64,000 nucleotides of DNA from Hanstruepera flava (GCF_023634025.1 NZ_JALJCW010000001.1:248001-312000), one strand, 5' to 3'; shown: positions 15,976-24,917, numbered from the stretch's first letter. Translations and numbers: made by a program. Notes: generated by a model not told the origin, from the letters alone.

Positions 15976-17069
15976 TATAAATCCAATTGAATACGGTTAG
16001 CAGCTTCTTTCTTTTTATCATCAATTACCTTTGCATAAATCTGTGTTGTTCTCAATTCTTTATGTCCTAATAATTTTGATACTGTGTAAATATCTGTACC
16101 CAAAGTTAACTGTAAAGTAGCATACGTATGACGCGCACAATGAAATGTTATATCTTTTGTAATACCTGCTTTCATCATCCATTGTTGTAATTTAAGGTTT
16201 GACCAGGCACTATAATGTAAACCTTCAAAAACTTTTGCTTCGGGTTTTCCTGCTTCACCTAATAATTCTCTTGCCTGTTCTGAAATTGGTAATGTTTCAG
16301 CACCTTTGGTTTTCTTTTGTCTGAAACGTATGTAATAACCCATTTCTTTAGAGTGTTGGATTTCTGACCATACCAATTTTTCAATATCTGACCAACGCAA
16401 TCCGGTAAGGGCTGAAAATATAAAAGCATTTTTTAATAATGGTAATTCACATTCTGTGTTAACTGCTTTTTGTAATTCATCAAGCGTTAAAAATTCTCGT
16501 TGAGGTTCTCCTTGTTTGAAATAATCTACACCATTAGCAGGATTGACTTTTAAAATACCATCCTTAACTGCTTGCTTTAAAGCTGCACAAAACTTACCAT
16601 AGTATGAATATTTAGAGTTTTGAGACAATTTTTTACCTGCTCTTGCCATAGCATCTTTGTCTAAATACTCTTTGAAACGCTCTACAAATGATTTATCCAA
16701 ATCTTGAAAACTAACATCTGTAGGACAAAAGGTCTTTAAATGTTTTAGCATACTGTTCCAATTGCCATAGTTGCCAGAGCTTGTATTTTTCTTTTCAGCT
16801 AAAGCTGTAACATAAGTAATAAAACTTCCTTTTAATTTCTCAATATCCTGAAACCCGTAAATACCGTTTTGTATTTCTATTTGGCGTTGTGCGCAAATGG
16901 TTTCTGCTAATTGCTTGGTTTTCTTGTTAACCTCTCTTTCGGTTTTAGTTTTAGGATTAGGTGTAAGGTATAAGCGTAAATACTCGGTTTTGCGTTTTCC
17001 TTTATGATAGTAATCTAAATACAGACTTATTTTATCATTCTTTTTGCGTTGTCTTAATGTTACTTTCAT
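15975..17069 (-). CDS. Tyrosine recombinase (integrase) of the mobile element
   Basis: A 364-residue site-specific recombinase. Residues ~1-65 form an arm-type DNA-binding domain (LRQRKKNDKISLYLDYYHKG), ~80-180 the SAM-like core-binding domain, and ~195-360 the catalytic domain. The catalytic set is complete: R225 (TGLRWSDI), a Lys in QKKTKG near 252, H310 and R313 (HCARH), H336 (LLGHKEL) and the nucleophile Y345 (QIYAKV). It is therefore probably active. It follows the zinc-ribbon/HTH gene by 6 bp and points away from mnmE, whose 3' end 590 bp away is the likely attachment site. Confidence 0.95.
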   Translation of the reverse strand: MKVTLRQRKKNDKISLYLDYYHKGKRKTEYLRLYLTPNPKTKTEREVNKKTKQLAETICAQRQIEIQNGIYGFQDIEKLKGSFITYVTALAEKKNTSSGNYGNWNSMLKHLKTFCPTDVSFQDLDKSFVERFKEYLDKDAMARAGKKLSQNSKYSYYGKFCAALKQAVKDGILKVNPANGVDYFKQGEPQREFLTLDELQKAVNTECELPLLKNAFIFSALTGLRWSDIEKLVWSEIQHSKEMGYYIRFRQKKTKGAETLPISEQARELLGEAGKPEAKVFEGLHYSAWSNLKLQQWMMKAGITKDITFHCARHTYATLQLTLGTDIYTVSKLLGHKELRTTQIYAKVIDDKKKEAANRIQLDL

Positions 17070-17075
17070 AGGATG

Positions 17076-17441
17076 CTAATTAAAAAGGTTTTCTATTTGC
17101 CATCTGGCTACAATACGTTTTCTACCAAAAGGGACTGCTTTTAAACGTCCTTGTTGAATCATTCTTTGAATGGTCCATCTACTAACACCAATCAATTGTG
17201 AGGCTTCAGTAACGCTTAAAAAATCTTTATTATTTACCGTGTTGAGGTTTGGAACTTGAACAGCTTCTTTTTGCTGCTGCATATCCTTTGCAAGAGTAGC
17301 TTGTACTTTTTCTTTACGCTTACGTGCCTTATAGGCCTTTTTAGCGCAAGTATCACCACAGTATTTAGTTACTGTTGTACGTGCTGTAAAAGCATTACCG
17401 CAATGTTTACAGATTTTTGGGATGTATAAATTACTGCTCAT
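17076..17441 (-). CDS. Zinc-ribbon plus helix-turn-helix DNA-binding protein (excisionase-like)
   Basis: About 121 residues from the ATG at 17441; a longer start at 17495 would run through the ATGGTGC repeats and adds a poor Met-His-His leader. N-terminal Cys pairs (CKHC at about 12-15, CGDTC 14 residues later) make a zinc ribbon. A basic, Gln-rich linker follows, then an excisionase-type HTH (LSVTEASQLIGVSRWTIQRMIQQGRLKAVPFGRKRIV). First gene of the integration operon, so a directionality factor or regulator of the integrase is the natural guess. Confidence 0.82.
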   Translation of the reverse strand: MSSNLYIPKICKHCGNAFTARTTVTKYCGDTCAKKAYKARKRKEKVQATLAKDMQQQKEAVQVPNLNTVNNKDFLSVTEASQLIGVSRWTIQRMIQQGRLKAVPFGRKRIVARWQIENLFN

Positions 17442-17443
17442 AA

Positions 17444-17490
17444 ATGGTGCTTTATGTAGCGTTATGGTGCAACGTGGGGCAATATGGTGC
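17444..17490. repeat. Three ATGGTGC repeats at exact 20-bp spacing
   Basis: ATGGTGC starts at 17444, 17464 and 17484, in the leader directly before the zinc-ribbon/HTH gene. The 20-bp period is close to two helical turns, so proteins bound there would line up on one face of the DNA. Candidate operator or recombination-accessory site. Confidence 0.6.
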
Positions 17491-17512
17491 ATCATTTCGC
17501 CAATCTTTTAGC

Positions 17513-17564
17513 CAACAGATTTGGGCAACAAATCCGTATTTAAGGCAACAGATATACAACAAAT
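17513..17564. repeat. Four CAACARAT repeats between integrase operon and mnmE
   Basis: CAACAGAT at 17513 and 17546 alternates with CAACAAAT at 17526 and 17557, with a fifth partial copy CAACAAAA at 17588. The set reads as two copies of a two-unit module (spacings 13 and 11). The repeat at 17557 overlaps the -7 box and the partial one overlaps the -33 box of the promoter. Likely arm-type integrase or excisionase binding sites. Confidence 0.6.
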
Positions 17565-17590
17565 TTAGTTAAAAAAGAGCAAAAAAGCAA
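17560..17590 (-). promoter_or_regulatory. Bacteroidota-type promoter of the integration operon
   Basis: On the minus strand TTG (17590-17588), a 20-bp spacer, and TAAATTTG (17567-17560) match the TTG-N19-21-TAnnTTTG pattern. It would transcribe the zinc-ribbon/HTH, integrase and unknown genes with a leader of about 110 nt holding the CAACARAT and ATGGTGC repeats. Confidence 0.65.
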
Positions 17591-17651
17591 CAAAAAAGAG
17601 AAGATAAAAACTCGTAAAGTCAATAAAATCAATACATTAACAAACAAAAGA

Positions 17652-17680
17652 AAGTAAGTTACTTCCCGATACAAAAGTTA
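17652..17680. other. Presumed attachment site (attL/attR) at the 3' end of mnmE
   Basis: The element side ends at the stop of mnmE. A perfect inverted repeat AAGTAA-G-TTACTT (17652-17664) spans the stop codon, and the adjoining codons encode the invariant MnmE end FCIGK. SGI1-type islands recombine in exactly these last ~18 bp of trmE/mnmE. The other copy of the core was not found in the window and would lie left of position 1. Confidence 0.55.
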
Positions 17681-19071
17681 GCAAAAATATTACCCAAAAG
17701 ATCGTCATTGGTAACCTCCCCTGTTATCAGCCCAAAGTAATACAAGGCCTCACGAACATCTATAGCCATTAAATCACTTGATAGTCCAGAATCCAAGCCA
17801 TGCTTCACTTTTTGTATCTCTTCAAAAGCTTTAAGCAAAGCATCATAGTGTCTGGTATTGGTAACTATTGTTTCATTATTACGAAGTGCACCCGTATTAA
17901 TCAAATTCAATAGCGCATTGGTCAATTGCTCCACACCAAAACCGGTTTTAGCCGATAGTAATTTTACCTCTGGAATAGCCGCTTGTAAAGATGCCAATTG
18001 CGTGTCATCCAGTTTATCTATCTTATTAGCTATTATGAGTAAAGGTTTTTGCGGGTATTTATTTTTTATTTGCCAGATTTCATTTTTTAAAGCTTCAAAT
18101 TGCTTCCCTTTTGGGGAAGCTGTCTGGAGGACTGAAGGGGCATCAAACAAATAAATGGTTACCTGCGATTGCTCTATTTTTTCAAAAGTCTTTTTAATAC
18201 CAATGCTTTCTACAACATCCTGGGTTTCACGAATACCTGCGGTATCTATAAACCGAAAACCTATACCACCTATGGAAATCTCATCCTCTATCGTATCGCG
18301 TGTAGTTCCTGCTATTTCAGAAACAATGGCGCGCTCTTCATTCAGCAGCGCATTCAAAAGCGTCGATTTGCCTACGTTGGGCTCACCAACAATTGCCACT
18401 GGAATACCATTTTTAATAACATTGCCAACCGCAAAGGAATCGATTAAACGTTTTAACACAAACGTAATTCTATCAATAAGTTCCCTAAACTGCGTTCTAT
18501 CGGCAAACTCCACATCCTCTTCCGAAAAGTCCAACTCCAACTCTATCAACGAAGCAAAGTTCAAGAGTTCCTCACGAAGTTTGGCAATTTCAGAGGAAAA
18601 ACCACCGCGCATTTGCTGCATCGCTATTTGATGGGAGGCTTCATTATCGCTGGCAATAAGATCGGCTACAGCTTCAGCCTGACTTAAATCCAGTTTTCCA
18701 TTTAAAAAAGCACGCAAGGTAAACTCCCCTGCATCAGCCATTCTACAACCTTTTCGCAAAAACAATTGAATAATCTCTTGTTGAATATAGGGCGAACCAT
18801 GGCAACTTATTTCAACCACGTTTTCACCAGTATAAGAATTGGGATTCTTGAATACCGATACCAAAACCTCATCAATTACCCGATTGTCATCCTTAATATG
18901 TCCTAAATGTATAGTATGGGTCTTCTGGTCACGTAACTGTTTGCCATTGGTAACCGACTGAAAACAGTCAGAAACCATACCAATAGCATCCGTTCCAGAC
19001 AGCCGTAAAACAGCAATAGCACCAGCTCCAGACGGAGTAGCCAAGGCAATAATAGTATCGTTTTGAATCAT
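17659..19071 (-). CDS. mnmE: tRNA modification GTPase MnmE
   Basis: With MnmG it adds the (carboxymethyl)aminomethyl group to U34 of certain tRNAs. About 470 residues from the ATG at 19071 (MIQNDTIIALATPSG is the usual start; a longer in-frame start at 19098 is not). It has the N-terminal tetrahydrofolate-binding domain, a helical domain, and the inserted G domain with GEPNVGKST near residue 219, DTAGIRET and NKID. The C-terminal FCIGK with its essential Cys is intact although a mobile element sits directly behind the stop codon, so integration preserves the gene. Confidence 0.97.
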   Translation of the reverse strand: MIQNDTIIALATPSGAGAIAVLRLSGTDAIGMVSDCFQSVTNGKQLRDQKTHTIHLGHIKDDNRVIDEVLVSVFKNPNSYTGENVVEISCHGSPYIQQEIIQLFLRKGCRMADAGEFTLRAFLNGKLDLSQAEAVADLIASDNEASHQIAMQQMRGGFSSEIAKLREELLNFASLIELELDFSEEDVEFADRTQFRELIDRITFVLKRLIDSFAVGNVIKNGIPVAIVGEPNVGKSTLLNALLNEERAIVSEIAGTTRDTIEDEISIGGIGFRFIDTAGIRETQDVVESIGIKKTFEKIEQSQVTIYLFDAPSVLQTASPKGKQFEALKNEIWQIKNKYPQKPLLIIANKIDKLDDTQLASLQAAIPEVKLLSAKTGFGVEQLTNALLNLINTGALRNNETIVTNTRHYDALLKAFEEIQKVKHGLDSGLSSDLMAIDVREALYYFGLITGEVTNDDLLGNIFANFCIGK

Positions 19072-19153
19072 ACCACAAAAATAGTAAATAGAACGCACTT
19101 TAGGTCAAACCGATATTAGCTAATTCTTAACAAGTAATAAGTGTTTTATCTGT

Positions 19154-19161
19154 TATATTTG
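19154..19161 (+). promoter_or_regulatory. -7 box of the TlpA-like gene
   Basis: TATATTTG fits TAnnTTTG and lies 19 bp before the ATG at 19181. No TTG is placed well for a -33 element, so only half of the promoter is supported. Confidence 0.5.
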
Positions 19162-19180
19162 CACATCTAAAACAAAACAC

Positions 19181-20302
19181 ATGATTAAAAAAATTTTAGT
19201 TGCAGCTTTAGTACTATTTACCATCTCTTGCGAAAAAGAAAACGACAGTTTTCTTATTAAAGGAAAAATAGATTCCTTTTACAGTGGCAGAAAAATTAAG
19301 TTGGTAAAACTTGATAGGATAAAAACTGTAACTATCGACTCCACAATAATAACCAATGGAAAATTAGAACTCAAAGGTTCTGTGGAATCGCCAGACTTGT
19401 ATTATATTTTTATTGACAACTACAAAGGTTCGTTTCCTTTGATTGTTGAGAATGAAACCATGAATATTGAATTCAATAAAGATACAATTGCAAATTCTAT
19501 TGTTACGGGAAGCAAAGAAAACGACATTTTTAAAATCTATCAAGATTTCGCCAAGCCATTACGAGATCAAAATGCCAAACTAAACCAACAATTTCGCGTA
19601 GCCCAAGCCAATAATGATATGCAAACCATGCAACAAATTAGGGCGAAATATGATAGCCTGGTAAAGGTGAATAACGACAAGAGTATTGAAAACATAAAAA
19701 AGTACAACAACGCTGCAATAAGTGCTGTAATGTTAGAGGACTTTTTAAATGCTAAAGTTGTTACGGCAAAAGAAGCTGAAGAGATTTACAATACCTTTAC
19801 CCAAGATGTAAAAAACACACGTTCTGGCAAGGAAATAAAACGCATTGTTGATGCTACTATAGCCACTGAAATAGGCAGTGTAGCTCCAGAATTTTCTGGA
19901 ACAACACCAGAAGGTAAAACCATTGCCTTAAATGATATTAGGGGCAAAGTCACCATTGTAGATTTTTGGGCTTCGTGGTGTGGACCATGTAGAAAAGAAA
20001 ACCCTAATGTAGTAAAGGTATATAATAAATATCATGAAAAAGGCCTGGAAATTATAGGCATTTCTTTAGATGGCAACAAAAGACAGAACAACCCTAAAGA
20101 AGCGTGGTTAAAAGCTATAGAGACTGACAGCCTAGATTGGCATCATGTGTCCAACCTACAGTATTTTAACGACCCAATTGCAAAGCTGTACAATATAAAC
20201 GCCATTCCTGCTACATTTATCCTTGATGAAAATGGTAAAATAGTAGCCAAGAACTTAAGAGGTCCAGCATTGGAACAAAAAATATCGGAACTCCTAGATT
20301 AA
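19181..20302 (+). CDS. DUF4369/TlpA-like thiol-disulfide oxidoreductase, lipoprotein
   Basis: A 373-residue periplasmic or membrane-anchored protein. The signal ends in a lipobox (LFTISC at about 12-17). Residues ~25-120 form a DUF4369-type beta domain (FLIKGKIDSFYSGRKIKL), then a helical connector, then a TlpA/AhpC-TSA thioredoxin fold with the active site WCGPC at about 265-270 and the cis-Pro segment NAIPATFIL near 345. The arrangement is common in Bacteroidota, where such proteins reduce envelope disulfides or cytochrome c apoproteins; the actual substrate is unknown. Divergent from mnmE and ended by a strong terminator. Confidence 0.93.
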   Translation: MIKKILVAALVLFTISCEKENDSFLIKGKIDSFYSGRKIKLVKLDRIKTVTIDSTIITNGKLELKGSVESPDLYYIFIDNYKGSFPLIVENETMNIEFNKDTIANSIVTGSKENDIFKIYQDFAKPLRDQNAKLNQQFRVAQANNDMQTMQQIRAKYDSLVKVNNDKSIENIKKYNNAAISAVMLEDFLNAKVVTAKEAEEIYNTFTQDVKNTRSGKEIKRIVDATIATEIGSVAPEFSGTTPEGKTIALNDIRGKVTIVDFWASWCGPCRKENPNVVKVYNKYHEKGLEIIGISLDGNKRQNNPKEAWLKAIETDSLDWHHVSNLQYFNDPIAKLYNINAIPATFILDENGKIVAKNLRGPALEQKISELLD

Positions 20303-20318
20303 GTGTAATAACCACAAA

Positions 20319-20352
20319 CAAAAAAGCCTTTCACTATTGAAAGGCTTTTTTG
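20319..20352. terminator. Bidirectional rho-independent terminator
   Basis: A-run, GCCTTTC (20326-20332), loop ACTATT, GAAAGGC (20339-20345), T-run. It lies between the convergent TlpA-like and rhomboid genes and can serve both. Confidence 0.9.
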
Positions 20353-21003
20353 TTATAACTTCCCTAGTTTCTTCAACACAAACAATAAAATGATTGGTAA
20401 TGCCAGCAAGCCTATCATAAGTAAATTTTCCTTAAACAACCACGAGGCCAATATTAAAGTGATGACATAACCACCTATGGCACCTCCAAAATGGGCATCA
20501 TGACCAATATTACCTATTTGCCTTTTCATACCATAAATAGAGTATAACAAATAGCCTATTCCAAAGATATAAGCTGGAATTGGTATGGGGATAAAAAACA
20601 TAATTAAACTCATGTCTGGTTGCAATAATATAGCAGAATACAATACACCCGTAACTGCTCCACTCGCACCAACAGCGCTATAATAGTATTCATTTTTATG
20701 AAAAACCAGTGATAATAAATTTCCCAATAACAAACTACCTATATACACAACCAAAAACTTAAAGCTTCCCAAGTATGCAATAACAACATCAGCAAAAAAG
20801 TATAGGGTAAACATATTAAAAAACAAGTGGGCATTGTCAACATGTAAAAACCCAGCACTAAACAAACGAATTTGCTCTCCCCTTCTAACGGCACCAACAT
20901 TAAACTTATACTTTTCAAAGAAGCTGTAATCGTTAAATCCCTTGAAGGATATCATAACATTTGCTGCTATAATAATGATAGTTATTAAACTTAAATTGCC
21001 CAT
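20353..21003 (-). CDS. Rhomboid-family intramembrane serine protease
   Basis: A 216-residue membrane protein with about six transmembrane segments. The catalytic dyad is visible as S114 in GASGAVTG and H171 in AHFGGAIGG; HxxxN is present as HLFFNMF near residue 59. Length equals the basic six-helix rhomboid core. It cleaves transmembrane substrates inside the bilayer; the substrate here is unknown. Single gene, convergent with the TlpA-like gene. Confidence 0.95.
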   Translation of the reverse strand: MGNLSLITIIIIAANVMISFKGFNDYSFFEKYKFNVGAVRRGEQIRLFSAGFLHVDNAHLFFNMFTLYFFADVVIAYLGSFKFLVVYIGSLLLGNLLSLVFHKNEYYYSAVGASGAVTGVLYSAILLQPDMSLIMFFIPIPIPAYIFGIGYLLYSIYGMKRQIGNIGHDAHFGGAIGGYVITLILASWLFKENLLMIGLLALPIILLFVLKKLGKL

Positions 21004-21033
21004 AAATAGTAAACGTATAAATAGAATATAATA

Positions 21034-21041
21034 TATATTTG
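21034..21041 (+). promoter_or_regulatory. -7 box of the acyltransferase gene
   Basis: TATATTTG (TAnnTTTG type) 24 bp before the ATG at 21066, in the divergent gap with the rhomboid gene. The surrounding sequence is a TA repeat, so chance is possible. Confidence 0.4.
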
Positions 21042-21065
21042 TCTCTGCAAATCTAAAATTAATTC

Positions 21066-21947
21066 ATGCAATTTCTTGCTTACATTATAATTTATCCATT
21101 TCTATGGTTAATCTCAATACTTCCTTTTAGACTCTTGTATCTCTTTTCTGATAGTGTTTACCTGTTGGTATTTTATGTTATTGGTTATCGCAGAAAAACA
21201 GTAAAAGAAAATTTAATGTTGGTTTTTCCAGAAAAGTCAGAGCAGGAAATCAAAATCATTTCCAAAAAGTTTTATCACCACATGTGTGATATGTTTTTAG
21301 AGATGATAAAAACTTTAACCATTTCCCGTAAACAACTAAACAAGCGATTTATCATAAAAAACCCAGAAAGCTTACAAAAGTTAGAAGCTCTTAATAAAAG
21401 TATTGTAGTCATGTATGGGCATTATGCCAGTTACGAATGGTCTTTTGTAGTAGAAAACCATATTACTATGAAGGGTATTGGTATTTATAAAACCATTGCA
21501 AATACATACTTTGACAATCTGGTAAGAAGACTCCGCTCACGTTATAATACCGAACTCATAGATACCAAAAAAGCCGTTGCCAGAATAACAGAATACGAAA
21601 AACAAAATATTAAATCTGTAATTGCTTTTTTAAGCGACCAATCGCCAAAAAGCTTTAAAAAATATTATTGGACAACATTCATGAACATTGAAGTACCTTG
21701 CTTTACTGGAGCCGAAAGAATAGCCAAAGATTTAGACCTATCGGTTACCTATTTAAAAATTGAAAAAGTGAAGCGTGGGCATTATGAAGCAGAATTTATA
21801 ACTCTAGCTGAAAATGCTAATGACTATGCCGATTTTGATATAACCGATAAGTTTACCTACGAACTAGAGCAGCAAATAATTAAAGCGCCTGAATTTTATT
21901 TATGGACACATAAACGCTGGAAACATCGCAATAAAAAACCAGCTTAA
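21066..21947 (+). CDS. Lysophospholipid/lipid A acyltransferase (LpxL/HtrB family)
   Basis: A 293-residue inner-membrane enzyme with an N-terminal hydrophobic anchor, followed by the HtrB-type acyltransferase fold: RRKTVKENLMLVFPEKSE at about 37-54, and MYGHYASYEWS at about 118 in the place of the catalytic HxxxxD/E motif, then FLSDQSP and the C-terminal WTHKRWKHR typical of the family. It would add a secondary acyl chain to lipid A. The gene overlaps the convergent aminotransferase gene by 4 bases. Confidence 0.92.
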   Translation: MQFLAYIIIYPFLWLISILPFRLLYLFSDSVYLLVFYVIGYRRKTVKENLMLVFPEKSEQEIKIISKKFYHHMCDMFLEMIKTLTISRKQLNKRFIIKNPESLQKLEALNKSIVVMYGHYASYEWSFVVENHITMKGIGIYKTIANTYFDNLVRRLRSRYNTELIDTKKAVARITEYEKQNIKSVIAFLSDQSPKSFKKYYWTTFMNIEVPCFTGAERIAKDLDLSVTYLKIEKVKRGHYEAEFITLAENANDYADFDITDKFTYELEQQIIKAPEFYLWTHKRWKHRNKKPA

Positions 21948-23449
21948 AGCTTAAACCAATCCTCTATTATGGTATCAGCTTCAGATTTACCTTCTAATGA
22001 TTTATGATTGAACTCATTTGAACTTCTATCATAGTCATAATCTAAAGCCCATTCTTTGTGATGCTTGGCGAGATCAATAATACTATCGCAAACTAACTTT
22101 ATTTCAGCATCTGTTGTTGTAGGATGAATCGACATACGTATCCAACCAGGCTTACGTGTTAATTCGCCTAGTGAAATTTCTTGTGTTAATTCATGAGAGG
22201 TTTCATAATCTACATGTAACAGATAATGACCATATGTACCGGCGCAACTACAACCACCTCGTGTTTGAATCCCAAATCGGTCGTTCAGCAATTTCACACC
22301 TAAATTGTAATGCAAATCATCAATGTAAAATGAAATAACCCCTAACCTATCTTGATGCTGACCAGCCAAAATATTAATGTTATCAATAGGTTTTAAAGTC
22401 TTAAAAACATAATCAATTATCTGATGTTCGCGTTCAAGCATAGTATCAACACCCATTTGCTCTTTTAACTTAATGGCTAAAGCTGTACGTATAGTCTGTA
22501 AGAAACCTGGAGTACCACCATCTTCACGATCTTCAATATTGTCTATATACTTATGTTCTCCCCAAGGGTTTGTCCAACTCACGGTTCCGCCACCCGGACA
22601 ATCTGGAATCATGTTCTTGTACAACTTCTTATTAAAAATTAATACTCCTGAAGATCCAGGGCCACCTAAAAATTTATGTGGTGAAAAGAAAATGGCATCA
22701 AGTGCTTGATTCTCGTTTTCAGGATGCATATTAATATGAACATATGGAGCAGAACAGGCATAATCCACAAAACAAACACCACCATGCTTGTGCATAAGCT
22801 CTGCTGCCTCATGAACTGGGTTTTGTATACCTGTAACGTTAGAACCATGTATAATTGAAGCTATCTTTATGGTGCAATCTTGATGTTCTACCAATAGTCT
22901 TTCTAAATTTTCCAAACTAAACAAACCATCCTCACCAGGCGGAATAACCACAACCTTGGCAATGGTTTCCAACCATGTTGTTTGATTGGAATGATGCTCC
23001 ATATGTGACACAAATACAACCGGGCAAATTTCTTCTGGTACTTGAGTATGTTTACTCAAATTCTCGGGGATTTTTAAGCCTAAAATTCGTTGAAATTTAT
23101 TAACAACACCTGTCATTCCATTACCTGAAACAATCAGAACATCATCATCATTACAATTTACATGCTTTTTAATAATGTTTTTAGCTTCATGGTAAGCTTT
23201 TGTCATGGCAGTGCCTGAAACTGTTGTTTCGGTATGTGTATTGGCTACATAAGGCCCAAATTCATTGCACATTTTTTCTTCAATGGGTCGATATAAACGA
23301 CCTGATGCTGTCCAATCGGTATAAAGAATTTTTTTCTTCCCAAAAGGAGACTCAAATTCTTGGTCAATTCCAATAATGTTATTTCTAAACGTGTTGAAAT
23401 ACGATTCTAAATCAGTTGACTTTTTTAAATCGGACATTGAAGTAATCAT
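21944..23449 (-). CDS. Class V aminotransferase (cysteine desulfurase/kynureninase-like)
   Basis: About 501 residues; the start is taken at the ATG at 23449, with 23437 (MSDLKK) equally possible and the TTG at 23470 unlikely. A PLP enzyme of fold type I: SGNGMTGVVNKF, ASIIHGSNVTG, the Asp-containing CFVDYACSAPY and the PLP Lys in FFSPHKFLGGPG. A Cys pair RGGCSCAGTYG lies near residue 395, where cysteine desulfurases hold the catalytic Cys loop. Long members with an unusual C-terminus are common in Flavobacteriia and their reaction is not established. It lies 26 bp after glmM. Confidence 0.88.
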   Translation of the reverse strand: MITSMSDLKKSTDLESYFNTFRNNIIGIDQEFESPFGKKKILYTDWTASGRLYRPIEEKMCNEFGPYVANTHTETTVSGTAMTKAYHEAKNIIKKHVNCNDDDVLIVSGNGMTGVVNKFQRILGLKIPENLSKHTQVPEEICPVVFVSHMEHHSNQTTWLETIAKVVVIPPGEDGLFSLENLERLLVEHQDCTIKIASIIHGSNVTGIQNPVHEAAELMHKHGGVCFVDYACSAPYVHINMHPENENQALDAIFFSPHKFLGGPGSSGVLIFNKKLYKNMIPDCPGGGTVSWTNPWGEHKYIDNIEDREDGGTPGFLQTIRTALAIKLKEQMGVDTMLEREHQIIDYVFKTLKPIDNINILAGQHQDRLGVISFYIDDLHYNLGVKLLNDRFGIQTRGGCSCAGTYGHYLLHVDYETSHELTQEISLGELTRKPGWIRMSIHPTTTDAEIKLVCDSIIDLAKHHKEWALDYDYDRSSNEFNHKSLEGKSEADTIIEDWFKL

Positions 23450-23475
23450 GGCTATTAAATTATAAGGCAAAAGTA

Positions 23476-24864
23476 CTAAATATTAGCGACAGCTTTTATT
23501 TCTGATATAATTTTATCGGCTAAAGTATCTGCCTCAACTTGAGAAGGCGCTTCAGTATAAATACGAATTATAGGTTCGGTATTACTTTTACGCAAATGCA
23601 CCCAACTATCAGAAAAATCTATTTTCACACCATCAATGGTTGTTAGGTTTTCATGAGCATATTTGGTTTCCATAGCTTTTAAAATACCATCTACATCCAA
23701 TCCAGGAGTCAGTTCAATTTTCTTTTTGCTCATAAAATAGTTTGGATAGGAAGCACGCAAGGCACTAACTGACATCTTTTTATCAGCCAAAAGGCTTAAA
23801 AAAAGTGCAATACCAACCAAAGCATCACGTCCATAGTGTAATTCGGGATAAATAATTCCACCATTCCCTTCACCACCAATTACAGCGTTATTCTTTTTCA
23901 TAAGCTCTACTACATTCACTTCTCCAACAGCACTGGCTTCGTAAGTTCCGCCATGTTTTTCTGTTACATCACGTAAAGCTCTGGTAGAACTCATATTACT
24001 TACTGTATTTCCCGGTGTTTCAGAAAGCACATAATCGGCACAAGCCACCAAAGTATATTCCTCTCCAAACATCTCGCCTTTTTCGTCCATAAATGCCAAT
24101 CGATCCACATCAGGGTCTACAACAATCCCAAAATCGGCATGTTCTTTTACAACAGCTTTAGATAAATCGGTTAAATGTTCTTTTAAAGGCTCTGGGTTAT
24201 GCGGAAAATGACCATTGGGCTCACAATATAATTTCACAGGATGAACACCCAATCGTTCCAACAACAAAGGAATAGCAATCCCTCCTGTAGAGTTTACGCC
24301 ATCGACAACCACTTTAAATTTGGCATCTTCAATGGCTTTTTTATTAACAAGTGGTAAATTTAAAACCTCATCAATATGCATATCAATATAGGCTTGGTTT
24401 TTAGTAATCTTACCTAAATTATCAACATCTGCAAAGGACATCTCATCAGACTCTGCTATCTCTAAAATTTTTGCTCCTTCGGCACCATTTAAAAATTCTC
24501 CCTTTTCGTTCAACAATTTAAGAGCATTCCATTGTTTAGGGTTATGACTAGCGGTTAAAATAATGCCACCATCAGCATGTTCCATTGGTACAGCTACCTC
24601 AACAGTTGGTGTTGTTGATAAGCCTAAATCCACTACATGTATACCTAAACCGACCAAGGTATTCATAACCAAATTTTGTATCATTTCACCAGAAATTCGG
24701 GCATCACGTCCCACAACAACTTTATGAGTATCTTTGTTTCGTTGTTGTTTTAACCAAACACCATAAGCTGAAGCAAATTTAACGGCATCTATTGGTGTTA
24801 AATTCTCACCAACAGTCCCACCAATGGTACCTCGTATTCCAGATATAGATTTTATTAAAGTCAT
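23476..24864 (-). CDS. glmM: Phosphoglucosamine mutase
   Basis: A 462-residue alpha-D-phosphohexomutase. The phosphoserine loop TASHNPKQWNALK is at about residue 102, the metal loop DPDVDRLAF near 245, the sugar-binding GEGNGG near 325 and the phosphate-binding segment RKSNTEPIIRIY near the end. It makes glucosamine-1-phosphate for peptidoglycan and LPS. Flavobacteria often annotate it so, although phosphomannomutase activity cannot be excluded from motifs. A TATATTTG box is 21 bp upstream. Confidence 0.93.
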   Translation of the reverse strand: MTLIKSISGIRGTIGGTVGENLTPIDAVKFASAYGVWLKQQRNKDTHKVVVGRDARISGEMIQNLVMNTLVGLGIHVVDLGLSTTPTVEVAVPMEHADGGIILTASHNPKQWNALKLLNEKGEFLNGAEGAKILEIAESDEMSFADVDNLGKITKNQAYIDMHIDEVLNLPLVNKKAIEDAKFKVVVDGVNSTGGIAIPLLLERLGVHPVKLYCEPNGHFPHNPEPLKEHLTDLSKAVVKEHADFGIVVDPDVDRLAFMDEKGEMFGEEYTLVACADYVLSETPGNTVSNMSSTRALRDVTEKHGGTYEASAVGEVNVVELMKKNNAVIGGEGNGGIIYPELHYGRDALVGIALFLSLLADKKMSVSALRASYPNYFMSKKKIELTPGLDVDGILKAMETKYAHENLTTIDGVKIDFSDSWVHLRKSNTEPIIRIYTEAPSQVEADTLADKIISEIKAVANI

Positions 24865-24884
24865 GTTATTTTTTAAAATTTCAA

Positions 24885-24892
24885 CAAATATA
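24885..24892 (-). promoter_or_regulatory. -7 box of glmM
   Basis: On the minus strand TATATTTG (TAnnTTTG) ends 21 bp before the glmM ATG at 24864. A -33 TTG is not evident. Confidence 0.5.
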
Positions 24893-24917
24893 AGTTTTCT
24901 GTGTGTTTTCTATATTA

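Noticed and set aside
19076-19083. TATTTTTG box on the minus strand just before mnmE
   Set aside because: Only 4 bp from the ATG, so the transcript would begin at or after the start codon; AT-rich chance match.
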